Made by a program: the position numbers and the translations under genes. A DNA stretch of 64,000 bases, from contig CM042085.1 in NCBI GenBank assembly GCA_023512835.1, positions 38,518,324 through 38,582,323 of the forward strand, written 5' to 3'. Position 1 is the first letter of the stretch. Each line of letters opens with the position of its first letter. Shown here piece after piece: positions 1-9,989 of the stretch. The notes under the pieces were generated by a model, which saw nothing but the letters and a program-made list of their open reading frames with translations, did no database searches and was not told the DNA's origin. This DNA is from Taxillus chinensis (lineage: Eukaryota > Streptophyta > Magnoliopsida > Santalales > Loranthaceae).

Positions 1-13
1 GGCATATCCATAA

Positions 14-24
14 TTGGGGGAGAT
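14..24 (+). promoter_or_regulatory. Polypurine tract of a copia element
   Basis: The purine-rich run TTGGGGGAGAT lies directly before a TGTTGG LTR start. This is where plus-strand DNA priming occurs in LTR retrotransposons and it marks the following LTR as a 3' LTR. The element body would lie to the left of the window. Confidence 0.7.
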
Positions 25-1284
25 TGTTGGATCAAACCCAGAATTTGGATAATGCTGATAAAGCCTTATGTAATTTGATCTGAGATCTTTTGTGTTTATT
101 TGATCATTGCAGAAGATATGTTACTAATCCAAAAATGCACTCGTGAGAGCAAAGCTAAGGACAGGATACATAATCCTGATCCGGACAAGAGTGAGTGTCG
201 TCAAACACTTGGTAAATAACCAAGTAACAAATACATACGGAATAAGGAACATTCGTATGGACTAAGAACTTAAAGGGTAAGTGCGGAGTAAGGAAACCAG
301 ATGCGGAGTATGGAATCCGGATATGTTACTCGCCCGGAGTAAGGAAATTACATACGGAGTAAGGAACTTACATACGGAGTAAGGAACTTACATGCGGAGT
401 AAGAAAGCGCTGACACGGAATAAGTCATCAGACTTTTCAAGACTCGCCCGGAGTAAGGAACTTACATACGGAGTAAGGAACTTACATGCGGAGTAAGGAA
501 CTTACATACGGAGTAAGGAACTTACATACGGAGTAAGGAACTTACATGCGGAGTAAGGAAGCGCTGACACGGACTAAGGATTCCAGTACTAAATAGATAC
601 AGAGTAAGCAACCACTGACACGGAGTAAGGTTTCGAGCTTCATTAGCTACGGAGTAAGGAAAATTACACCGGACCAAGAAGACACTGCTTTAACTCAACC
701 GCATTTGAAGTTATCAGCTCGTGGCGTCCCGATGTAAGACGAATTTATTGAGAACCTGAAGAATCTTACACATGGATCATCTGGATATGTGGACACAACC
801 TTAATTGTATCTGGGAACTCACAAAGACACTTATACTCTTCAAACCCAAGATCTTGAGCTCCACAATCCGCAGCAGTCAAGGCAGAGAGATTACCGAGGG
901 ATAGTTAGTGCGGAACGCATTCCGGAACTACAAGTTCCAAGGTTGTCTCTTAGGAATGTTTTGTATAAATATTCATACTTGTACAGAAAATAAAAAAGTG
1001 TGCATTTGTTAAGAAAAGACTAATTCTGTGTATGCACAAGTGTTTTCATCTTTGGAGATAGAATTTGGCTAGAGTGTGAGTTCATTTGTAAACAGAGTGT
1101 AAGAGAGTCTTGCTTCTATTTTGTTGTATTTGTCTTGTGATAATAAAACAAAATACTTCCACTATCTGGTTATCTTCCGCAGTGATTCTATCACTTAACT
1201 AGATAAGTGTTTGCGTCTTAAGAGAAAGAGAAGAGTTTCGACAAGAGCCTATTCACCCCCCCTCTAGGCTCCAAGGGACCATCA
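25..1284 (+). repeat. 3' LTR of a Ty1/copia (SIRE-like) element
   Basis: The LTR begins TGTTGGATC straight after a polypurine tract and ends near ACCATCA, after a pyrimidine-rich CACCCCCCCTCTAGGCT stretch that I know from the ends of SIRE-type copia LTRs. It contains a 20-bp minisatellite and an AT-rich polyadenylation-like region near 980-1150 (for example AATAAAACAAAA). No PBS follows it, so it is a 3' LTR. The right boundary is good to a few bases. Short open frames at 695-993 overlap on both strands and have no recognisable product. Confidence 0.7.
285..560 (+). repeat. 20-bp tandem repeat inside the copia LTR
   Basis: The unit CGGAGTAAGGAACTTACATA (last bases TA or TG) is repeated head to tail several times, with degenerate CGGAGTAAGG copies continuing to about 660. 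It lies in the U3-like half of the LTR. Copies abut with no spacers, so it is a minisatellite. Such arrays in U3 can act as enhancers, but nothing here proves that. Confidence 0.85.
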
Positions 1285-1641
1285 AATGCAAACTACCGAT
1301 TTTAGCCCTCCAAGAAGCTTCAAACAATTCACGTGCAGAAGGGACTATTGCTTGCCAGCTCACGGGGGACCCACCACCAAAGTTTGGGACGATTCTAACC
1401 CGCACGCCATTTCAACCAATTCACGTGCAAGGGCTATTTTGGTCAGAACACTCTGAAAATTTAGGGGCACGTGTATCACGCCAATTGGAGCATCTTTCCT
1501 TCTGCACGCTATATAAAGAGAGGCCATCTTCAAAGGCTTCCACACCAAAATCACCCCAGATCTGAGTATTAGAGAAACTCTGCTCTTCTGCTGTCTTGCT
1601 CTTCAGTTTTCTGCTCTTTGCTCTTTATTCTCATTCCAAAG
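1285..1641 (+). promoter_or_regulatory. Leader with TATA box before the gag-like/ULP1 ORF
   Basis: There is no ORF here. CTATATAAAGAG at about 1508-1519 is a good TATA box, roughly 125 bp before the ATG at 1642. Several CACGTGCA/CACGTGTA ACGT-core motifs sit upstream (1330, 1420, 1470), and a TCTGCTCTT-rich leader follows. No LTR end or primer-binding site is recognisable between this TATA box and the ATG, which is unusual for an LTR element. Confidence 0.5.
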
Positions 1642-4000
1642 ATGGTGCGCACAAGGAGGACTGGCCAGGAGGAGGTGCACTCACCTAGTGCTGATAGCCA
1701 ACCTGAGGAGGAGATACTCTTGGGGCATGCTCTTGATATGCAGGCTTTGGAGGCTTTAGAGCTGGGTTGGGTTAGAGAGGTGGCTCTTAAAATTCAAAAT
1801 CTGGGATTACAAAGGTTAGTATCGCCGACCAGCTACTATTTCCTACTCTGCCCTACAAGAATTTTATGCATCTGTCTCTGTGAGTGAGGATGAACTGATA
1901 GGGATTGTGCAAGGGGTATGTGTCAGAATTACCCCTGAAATTATTAGACATTGCTTTAACCTCCCTGCACCCAGTGATAGCTTCCCTCAGCTAAGCCTAG
2001 GAGAATTTGGTACTACATGCAACTATGCTAGAAAATTTCAAAGTTGAAGGCAGTATACCAAGAATGGTTTTGTTGGAAAATTTAGATGCCTAGCCTACCT
2101 GGTAGGGAAATGCTTATTGATTCAAACCAGTGGGATAGATAGTGTGCCTAAGCCACACCTGGAGTTCATGTATAGCATTGATCATATGCTAAATGTGGAT
2201 TGGGCCACTACCATTTTTAAATGGTGGAAGAAAAACTCATCAAAGCAGATCAATGGCAGACTTTTGTGTTTGATATTTCAAAGCATGCCTGCTTTGCATT
2301 TTTCCTCCATGGATAGCATCACTTTTCCTTCCCACTGGGTGTTAAGAGTATTGCATGCTGAAGGGGGTTTAGGGATCAGTACCAGAGGTCATTGGGCAAC
2401 CAATGTTCATCCTCCATCACAGCCCGCTAGGCACAGTGTTCATGTGGAGCGATCCACTGACTTTGCAAGGGAGACCTCTCCTCATTTGGATCAAAGGAAG
2501 CTGACTCTATACAGACTCACTGCCATGTACATGCAGTTCAATGTACACAAAGAAGATATTTTCAATTTCTTTCAAGGCATTCGTGGGCAGGTGGTGAGCG
2601 AAGTGGAGGTCATCAATTGGGCAGTCACTAATGGGAACATAACTAGTGCCCAATTTGAAGAATTAATGGCCCTCATCTCTGGAGACCAACAAGCTACTTC
2701 ACGACCTAGAACTAGAGCATGGGAGGCCCCAGACGTAGCTGCTCATGCATCTCCTAGAGCATGGGAAGCCCCAAAAGCTCCAGCTGCTGCATCTACCGAA
2801 GCTTGGAGGCAAGAAACACAGCAGCTCAGGGAGGCAAATGCCAGCACCCAGCGCGAGGTGGAAGCCCTGAGGAAGGATAACAAAGAAGTCAAAGGCCTCC
2901 TAGGCAAAATCTAGAAGGCCTTGAGCAAGAGGAAAGCATCAAAATGTTCTCCTATAGTGGAGATATCTGATGAAGAACCCTCTCCATCCCTTGAAGTTTC
3001 TTATCCAACCCAGGCGGATCCACCTCAACCAGAATCTTCAGCTAGGCCATCCTACTATCACCCAGAGGAGGCAGAGCCAGCAACAGGGTATTCACCCTTT
3101 TAGCCTCAAGAGGAGACAGAGCCAGCAGAAGGGTATTCACCCTTCTAGCCTTTTACTGATCCTGCATATTCTCAGGCTTTTGTGCCTATTATACATCCTG
3201 TCTCTTGGGGTACATACATGCCTGCTGAACCTGAAGACCTTCTTGGCCCTCCTATCCATTTAATCATTAATCTAGCTTTATCATCCGACGAGAGCCAAGC
3301 AGCATTTGAAGAATTCATCAATTCCACGGTTCAGAGGGCTCGCTTTATACGAGATAATGATATCTTCACCCCTTTTGGCCTTAAGAGGATCTCAGAGAAT
3401 GAATATCTCTACTCCGAAGAGATATACCTCTTCTGCAGGACCATGCGCTATGTAGTGGAGGCTGAGCCTCATAACTACCCCTTAGCTCAGTTCACTTCCA
3501 TCATGCTGTGCGAGATATACAATCAACCCTTGTCCGAAGAGGTGTGGCGCCAACGCATCAATGGTGAGAATGAAGGGCACCGCCCTTCGCATGGTATGCA
3601 TGAGGTGCTGATTCCGGTGCACATTGACCGCCACTATGTATTGGTCCGTTTGAATCTGGATGTAGGACATGCCGTGCTATATGATCCAAGCCAAGGCGAA
3701 GGGTTTGCCAGACGGAAAAGACAGTTAGTGCATGGGTTCATCAAACGAATCAAAGTGGCGATGATCAAAGAAGGCTTGTTGGCGGACAAGCTCCCTCTTA
3801 TTCACTACAACGAAATGCAAATTCCCCAACAGCCTGACCAATTTAGTTGTGGGATCTTCGCTTGCTACTACATGATGGCTATTCTGCAAGGGAAGGAAAC
3901 TTGGGAAGTGCGCAGCGAGGCGTCGGTTGACTTTGTGGCTCAGGTGCGACGAATGGTGGCCAATGTCATCTACTATTACAGTGTGCCAAACCAGGGGTAA
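1642..4000 (+). pseudogene. Gag-like plant transposon protein with C-terminal ULP1-type C48 protease (broken)
   Basis: The ATG at 1642 opens a frame starting MVRTRRTGQEE. A frameshift near 1815 moves the reading into the frame that then runs to 4000, interrupted by TGA at 2045 and TAG at 2912, 3101 and 3146. The N-terminal half (about 1826-2650) resembles the 'putative plant transposon protein' domain (PF20167, from memory) through motifs such as EFYASVSVSEDELIG and VCVRITPEIIRHCFNLP. A Glu/Arg-rich coiled-coil-like stretch follows at 2790-2910, then a Pro/Ser-rich linker. The C-terminal part (3182-4000, 272 codons) is a C48/ULP1 peptidase. Counting from its first Met, H151 (in DRHYVLV), D168 (YDPSQ), Q217 (PQQPDQ) and C223 (SCGIFAC) match the family's catalytic set, and the His-Asp spacing of 17 equals that of yeast Ulp1. 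Family members remove SUMO or related modifiers; the role in a retroelement is unknown. The domain reading of the N-terminus is less certain than the protease. Confidence 0.75.
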
Positions 4001-5519
4001 GTGTTTTTCCTACTCCCTATTTTATGCCATGAGGACATAGCATATTTTAAGTGTGGTGTATGGGGAGTGACTTGAGCCACTTGCTTGTCTTTTATGTTGT
4101 GGTTGCATGTTTTACCTAAAAAAAAAACTGTTTTTAGTTGCATGATTGTTTGAGTTGTTTGCTTGAATGATTTGCTTATGGAGGCATGGATATTAAGTAT
4201 GCAATTTTGGCTTAAAATTTAATTTTTTTTATGCCACATTAGTATCATGTTGTGATAAGGGTTTTTACGTAGTTAAAATGTGCTCTAATTTAGTTTGATC
4301 ATGTCTTTATCTTTTGAATGATATCACCATGTTTTTGGAGCTGAGTTTTGAATATTAGTTAAACATGAAATGCTATGATAGACCTAAGTAACCCTTAAAG
4401 TTGAGTGAAAAAGAAATGAAAAATGAGAACAGCTTCTTTTAGCCTTTGAGTGCCATTTTAGGGTATGGGTAATAATTGCTACTCTTCTTGCATTCAACAT
4501 TGGTTATTTAATGGTAGGAGTCAAGTAAGCATTGATTACTTATTAGTGCTCAGTGTTTGGTGTATGGAGTTAGGATGCAAGACCTCTAAGTCACTGTGAC
4601 TGTCTTTGCATCCTTTTCTTTATTTTGTGATATTATTGGAAAAGGCTGTGATGCACAATTGTGAAAAAGCCATCACTTAATTGGGAAATGGGATGTGAGA
4701 CATCAATGAATTTCTGTCTCTCCTTATGTAGCAAAATGGCAAGGGGTATGCATTAGAAAAATCAGTCTTATTTATGTGTTATGTGAGTAAAAAAAAGAGT
4801 GAATAATCCATCAAGGGAGAGCATAAAATGCAACCTTGTAAGGTTATTACTAAAAAAAAAAAAAGAAGAGAAAAAAAAAAGAAAGATTCAGAATAAAAGC
4901 CACACTGGCTTGATGCTTATGTGTGATTATTTAGTTGTGAAGCCACATTGGCTGAATTGTGTTTTGTTTTAAGAATGTTGAGCTCAATTCTTTGGCTCAT
5001 GTTTTGTTTATTCAGTTAGTAGACTAGAGTGTGAGTTCAAATAAAGTAGAATAGAGGGTGTGTTTTCTTTGATGAGCATAATAGGGAACTCTCATGATTG
5101 CTTAGCAAGTACTTAATCAATAGCTGATGGCGAGTGTAGAGATAGAGTTTTCCATCCATTGTTCATTGATAGGTATTGGGCTTGAGAATTATTATATTTG
5201 AGTGAGGCTGCTTATCCTTGGTAAGAACTTAAAGGGAAACTAGGTGCTATTTTATCATGGATTGCTTGCTCATATTTGAAATTTAAGTGGTGATATTGCA
5301 TGGTTGTTGGACTAGGGATATGGACATGAATGAACTAAGCTATGACTCATTTTGATGCTTAAATTCCCATTTCATCATGATAGAGTTGCATGCTTAGGAA
5401 ACCATGATTGTCCTTGATTGTTATTTTATTTTTCTTCCGTTTGACTGCGTGTTTATTTTATTTTTGCATGCTTGTATGTTTTTGCTTGAGGACAAGCAGT
5501 GGTTCAAGTGTGGTGTATT
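4001..5519 (+). other. Non-coding 3' spacer and polypurine tract of the gag-like element
   Basis: About 1.5 kb of AT-rich sequence with no credible ORF and an A-rich tract at 4850-4890. It ends with GCTTGAGGACAAGCAGTGG and then AAGTGTGGTGTATT immediately before the LTR. This 'GAGGACAAGCA ... AAGTGTGG' ending is familiar from the 3' end of plant Athila/Tat-type gypsy elements and includes the polypurine tract (about 5506-5519). Confidence 0.65.
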
Positions 5520-7017
5520 TGATAACGTGCATTTTATGCCGTTATTCTAGTGTTTATTTAGGATGTTTAAGAGCATGATTAGAGCCTTTTTGCTTCATAT
5601 ATCATATATATTTGCTCTAACCCCTAGGAAGATGCTATTTGCAAATACATGCGTTTTTAAGCTGTTTTGGCAGATTTTGGAGCTCACTTTTGATATAGTA
5701 GATGACCTCAAACAATTGGCGTGTAAGAACAAAAGTTGCTTAGAATGATGTCCTCTACCTACCACAGAAATTTCAGAGCATTTGGAGCTGCACGTGAATT
5801 CACCCATTTCACGTGCAAGCATATTTTTGCTTCTCAGGCCTCTACAGGATGCAAGGAAGCTTGGGGAGAAGTTTGAGCTGATTTAGAGCTACACGTGAAT
5901 TAACCATATCACGTGCAAATTGACGTGCAGAGATATTTTTGGACCGATCCTATCATTTTTTCATGCTGATCATTTGTTCCTGAAGGCCCATGTCCAAATT
6001 GTGGATGGAAGATAGAGATTTTAAAGTTTGGAGTGTCACTTATCAAAACTACGTCGTTTTGATAGATGGGCAAGGTTACACATCTCAAGGCCCATCCAAC
6101 CTCTATAAATAGAGGCTCCATGCCCCATGCTATACATCTTAGACCCCCCTACACGTTTTTAGAGAGAGAGAGAGGCTTCACGACTTGGAGGTTGCTCCTT
6201 GACCTAGGAAAGCAGCTGTCGCAGTCACCCGTCGCGGATTTTGGAGCCTGGATTTGAAGCCTTGTTGCGCGCGTGGATTAGAAGAAGATGTTTAGCTTTA
6301 CTGCTATGGTTTTGCTTGTAATCATGCGTGAGTAGTTCTTATAATCTAGGGGAGCAATGTAGCCCCCTTGTTGCTTTGCTGTGTTTATGAATATTGGGTT
6401 TGGATGATTGAGTTTTGCATGTTTTATGAATCTGTTCTTAATTTCTATCTTTGGATGTACACCTTGGTATTCTTAGGCCTAGTCTGGGGCGGATTGAGAT
6501 TCATAACTTATTTGTAATTTGTGTGATCATTATCCTTTTGCAAGTATGATTTATTGGCTTTGCATGTTTGTGTGTTTAGATGACCATTCTGGCATACAAC
6601 TCTTAAAAGGACCTCAATGACCATTTGTTGTCCTTGGCTTATGTTTAGCATGTTTTCAATCAGACAACCCTAATATCATGAACCAGTAGAGATAACATAG
6701 GAAGGTGAAATTGTGACCCTAGATGCCTTAATCCTTGATTCTAAATCCAACGTTTTTAGTTATTTCAATTGCAATTCTGTTTTCAATAAAGTAATTTTAA
6801 AACACAATTTTGTTTGCCGAGACATTGTTTTAAGCAAGATTAATTTGGTGATTTGAGTTAAAGCTAGATAACTTGGTAATCTCTATGGGATCGACCCCTT
6901 TCTTGTCGCTATTTTATTTAGCATTAGTTAAGGGAATTAATTTTTTGAGAAGGGATTTAAACGACAGTAGCTTAACCCTCACTTGGGTTTCGCTCACGAA
7001 ATACCCGTTTGTCAACA
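5520..7017 (+). repeat. 3' LTR (TGATAACG family, 1.5 kb)
   Basis: It starts TGATAACGTGCATTTTATG right after the polypurine tract and ends near TTGTCAACA. It is clearly homologous to the LTR at 56965-58481 (same start, a TATA-like box followed by AGAGAGAG, a matching 'GGGATCGACCCC' stretch near the end) and to a fragment at 60934-61195. The TATA box CTATAAATAGAGG is at about 6101. It encodes nothing recognisable. The next bases lack the PBS seen after the 56965 copy, so this is a 3' LTR. Confidence 0.8.
6042..6063. promoter_or_regulatory. ACGT-core palindrome upstream of an LTR TATA box
   Basis: CAAAACTACGTCGTTTTG flanked by AT/AT is a near-perfect inverted repeat about 40 bp upstream of the LTR's TATA box. 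The ACGT core is the type bound by plant bZIP factors. The same motif occurs in three other LTR contexts in this window. Confidence 0.5.
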
Positions 7018-7471
7018 GTGAATGAACGGACAAGGCCACAAGATCCATCTTCTGCTCGATGAAAGTAGAAGAGTCGGTCAAGGCGGAAAGGAGTTGCGCG
7101 CTGAGAGCATCAACCTTGGTGGCGATGGCAAAAATTTGGGCGCTCTGGGCTTGGGCGTGGCGGTCTAGCTGAGCGGAGAGCACAGCGTCGGAGTGGACCG
7201 TGCCAAACGAGGCACGTCCAAGCGCCAACTCCGGGGCTTTCGAGGACTCCCCCATGGGAATAGGTGCAGGAGTGCGCTGGGCAGAGGAGTCAGCAGGAGT
7301 GGAGGGTGCGTCAGCAGCAGCAGCAGCAGAAGGGGCATCCGGAGCATCGAAGGCATCCGGAGCAGAAGATCCACTCTGACTAGAGAGGTCAACTACGGGG
7401 ATGGCGGCAGAAGGAGAGGCAGGCCGGGCCTCAGCAGGAGAAGGAACTAGTGCGTCATCAGCCGTGGTCTA
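7018..7471 (-). pseudogene. C-terminal piece of a minus-strand gag-like protein
   Basis: The minus strand is open from about 7469 down to the LTR junction at 7017. It encodes a Pro/Ala/Ser-rich linker (for example VPSPAEARPASPSAA, then SAAAAADAPSTPADS), followed by MGESSKAPEL and a helical C-terminus (SAQLDRHAQAQSAQIFAIAT). Beyond 7017 the frame runs into the LTR and is not genuine. Similar Pro/Ala-rich tails end the right-hand piece at 25334, on the same strand and in the correct order, so I read the two as one element split by an insertion. No catalytic motif is visible. Confidence 0.45.
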
Positions 7472-7884
7472 GGTTAGTATATCAAATGCAGGGAAGAGGG
7501 TTTGTGCCAAATAATTTTTCATACAATTCTTTAATTGCTGCATTCTGTAAACAAGGTCAACTAGATAAAGCATTGAAGTTAGAAAGGGAGATGCAACAGA
7601 AGGGTCTTCTCCCAGATATCTTCACTACCAATATAATCATTAATGGGTTCTGTAAACAAGGAAAGATGAAGTCAGCAACCGAGGCTTTCTTGGACTTGTT
7701 TCGGTCTGGGCTTACCCTAGATATCGTCACTTATAACACTTTGATGAGTGGTTATTGTAGATTATTTGACATAATTAGTGCTGAATATTTTTTAGGTGAA
7801 ATGTGCTTAAGTGGCTGTGACCCAGATATCACAACCTATAACATACGCATCCATGCCTCTTGTACTAGACAAAGGATGAATAGG
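7472..7884 (+). pseudogene. P-class pentatricopeptide repeat (PPR) gene fragment
   Basis: An uninterrupted reading frame holds a partial repeat, three full 35-residue P-type PPR motifs and the start of another. Diagnostic repeat starts are SYNSLIAAFCKQGQLDKAL, FTTNIIINGFCKQGKMKSA and VTYNTLMSGYCR, each ending in a Leu/Cys-x-Pro/Leu-Asp-Ile turn. PPR proteins are organellar RNA-binding proteins with 10-20 such motifs, so this is a small internal slice lacking the transit peptide and both ends. It abuts the gag-like remnant on the left and stops at the Ogre-type LTR at 7885. No continuation appears beyond the element at 25334, so this is not a PPR gene simply interrupted in place. It has no in-frame stop, so the capture may be fairly recent. 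Confidence 0.8.
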
Positions 7885-8576
7885 TGTCATCACTGGTTTT
7901 CGTCCGGGCCCGTTTGGGGTGAGCTCAAACTAAACCAATGGTGAGAAAATTTAGAGTCGCCACCAACTATTTTTGGGGTACAGTTGGATACCCTCTACTT
8001 TGAGTAGTTTCAAGCGTGTGGTCTGCGTTATCAGAGATGGGTTCGGGAGTTGGTTATGTGTAGGGAAGGATTAGCACCCCTACAACGCCCTTTCGGTATC
8101 TAATTTAGCAGGAGGAGGTTTTTTTTTATACTGCTGTGACTGGGTTAAATTTCCTAATAAATCTATGATTTTTATTTATCTAAGTTATTTGTCAAAGTTA
8201 TGATTAAAATTGATTTACCCTAAATCTCTAAAGGGAATCCCAAAAGTTTTGTTTTTTGTTTGAAATGGAGAATGAGATCCTAGGGATTGGTTTTGGTTTT
8301 TGGTTTTGCTCTTCGAAATTGAAGTCCTAAATTTTTTTTCCCCTTTTTTTTGGTTTGGGTTAAAACATACATTTTTTTTGTGTTTGTTTTATTATTTTTT
8401 GTTTTTTTTGTTTTGTTTTTTATTTTTTTGTGTTTTTTATTTTTTGGAAATTGAAGTACCAATTTTGGTTTTCTTCCTCTCTCTTTGTTTTTTTTGTTTT
8501 TTGGGCTTTAAAACATGAAAACGTTTTTTGTTTTGTTTTTGGTTTTGTTTTTTTCTTTTTGTTTTGTTTTTTTTTG

Positions 8577-8636
8577 TTGGTTTGTTTGCTTGTTTGTTTG
8601 TTTGTTTGTTTGTTTGTTTGTTTGTTTGTTTGTTTT
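8577..8636 (+). repeat. (TTTG)n microsatellite
   Basis: About a dozen tandem TTTG units lie inside a T-rich part of the left Ogre-type LTR. The tract is not present at this length in the right LTR, consistent with replication slippage after insertion. Confidence 0.9.
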
Positions 8637-9989
8637 AGGAGACGTTTCTTGAAAGCATTTTGAAAATTATTTATTGAAAACGTTTTAGAAAACATTTTTG
8701 TAGAAAACATTTTGTTATTCTTTTTTTGTGTTTTTTTTTAAGCTTCGAACCTAAATCTATGCGTTTCAACAATTGAAAATACATATATATCAAAATAGGT
8801 GTGGAGTGTGTGAGTGTGACATCCACAAAAGAAAAAATAAAATCACACTTTCTTTCTTTTCTTTTTTTTCATCTTCTCCCTTTGCTCTCTCCTTTTTCTT
8901 TTTTGTTTTTCTTTTCTTTTTACTATACTTTACATATTACAACATACACATAGGAAGAAATATAGGAAAATACAATGAAAAAGGCTGAAAAGCAATTACA
9001 TCAAATATAGATGAGCTAAAAACGAAAACTAGAAAAATGCTAAAAAAAACAATTACATCAAATATAGATACAAATAAGCTGAGAAATAAATAAATAAATG
9101 AACAAAGAAACAGATGCAAAGTGAACTGACTTTGGCTTTGGATTGGGACTCCGGCAGTGATATCGTTAGCGTGAGGATGAATCTCCAAAGGCTGGCCGAT
9201 TGGACTTGGGCTGAAGGTTGAACGCCGCTGGTTGGAGCTGCAAAATCTGTGTCTCTTTTCTTTTTGATTTGATTTTCTGATTTTGGTATTGTTGCTGAAA
9301 AGAAAAGAAAACAGAACTGGGGGACTAAAAATGGTGTTTCAGAATTTCTGGGTTTGAAATGGGGGAGAGTGTATGTATGAATGCTGGCAAAGTGAAGAGA
9401 GAAGTGAGGGGAAAAGGAAAGAAAACGAATTCGGATTGTATGTTTTTTTTTGGTAGGCAGGAGTTGGGCGATTTTAGGATGGAAAGGCAGCAAATCTCTT
9501 TTTTTTGTTCTGGCAGAATATCTTTTCTCTTTCTCTCCGTTTTCTTTTTCTTTTTTTTCTGGTGTGATCCTCTTTCTTTTTGGGACTGAACTCTTTTCTC
9601 TTTTTTTTTTTTTTTTTCTCAACGAACCAACGTCCCAATCTCCCCTCTTTTTTCAACGAACCCGGCCTCTCTCTGTGCAGGAATGGAAGACTGCATCTTA
9701 AAGGGCTGCAGAAAGTTTTTTGGCTGGACTGTCATTAATTGCAGCATTTAATGTTGCATTATTGATTTCCCTATTTTCATCCAGGTCTTGTGCAATTTGT
9801 CGGGTGGTCTGGCGATTTGCAGCTCGTGATTGCCCTTTTTTAATGTTTTTGTTTAGCACATGTGACCGACAAGTATTCAGAAATAATGCTTTGTCAGGTG
9901 GCCAGCGCATAAAACAAGCCTCGTGAACGACCAACGAAAAAAAATAAGCCAGCGAGGAAGTGCCAGCGAAAAAACAAAAAAAAACGCCA

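Noticed and set aside
285..560. CRISPR-like array of 20-bp repeats
   Set aside because: Units are directly adjacent with no unique spacers, and the context is a plant LTR.
7165..7450. Leu/Pro-rich or Arg/Gly-rich frames on both strands
   Set aside because: The codon pattern of the Pro/Ala/Ser linker in the main minus frame explains them.
8280..8710. Long overlapping open frames rich in Phe/Lys
   Set aside because: They result from poly-T, TTTG and TTTTTG tracts in an LTR; both strands are open and no domain is present. The same applies to 23012-23627.
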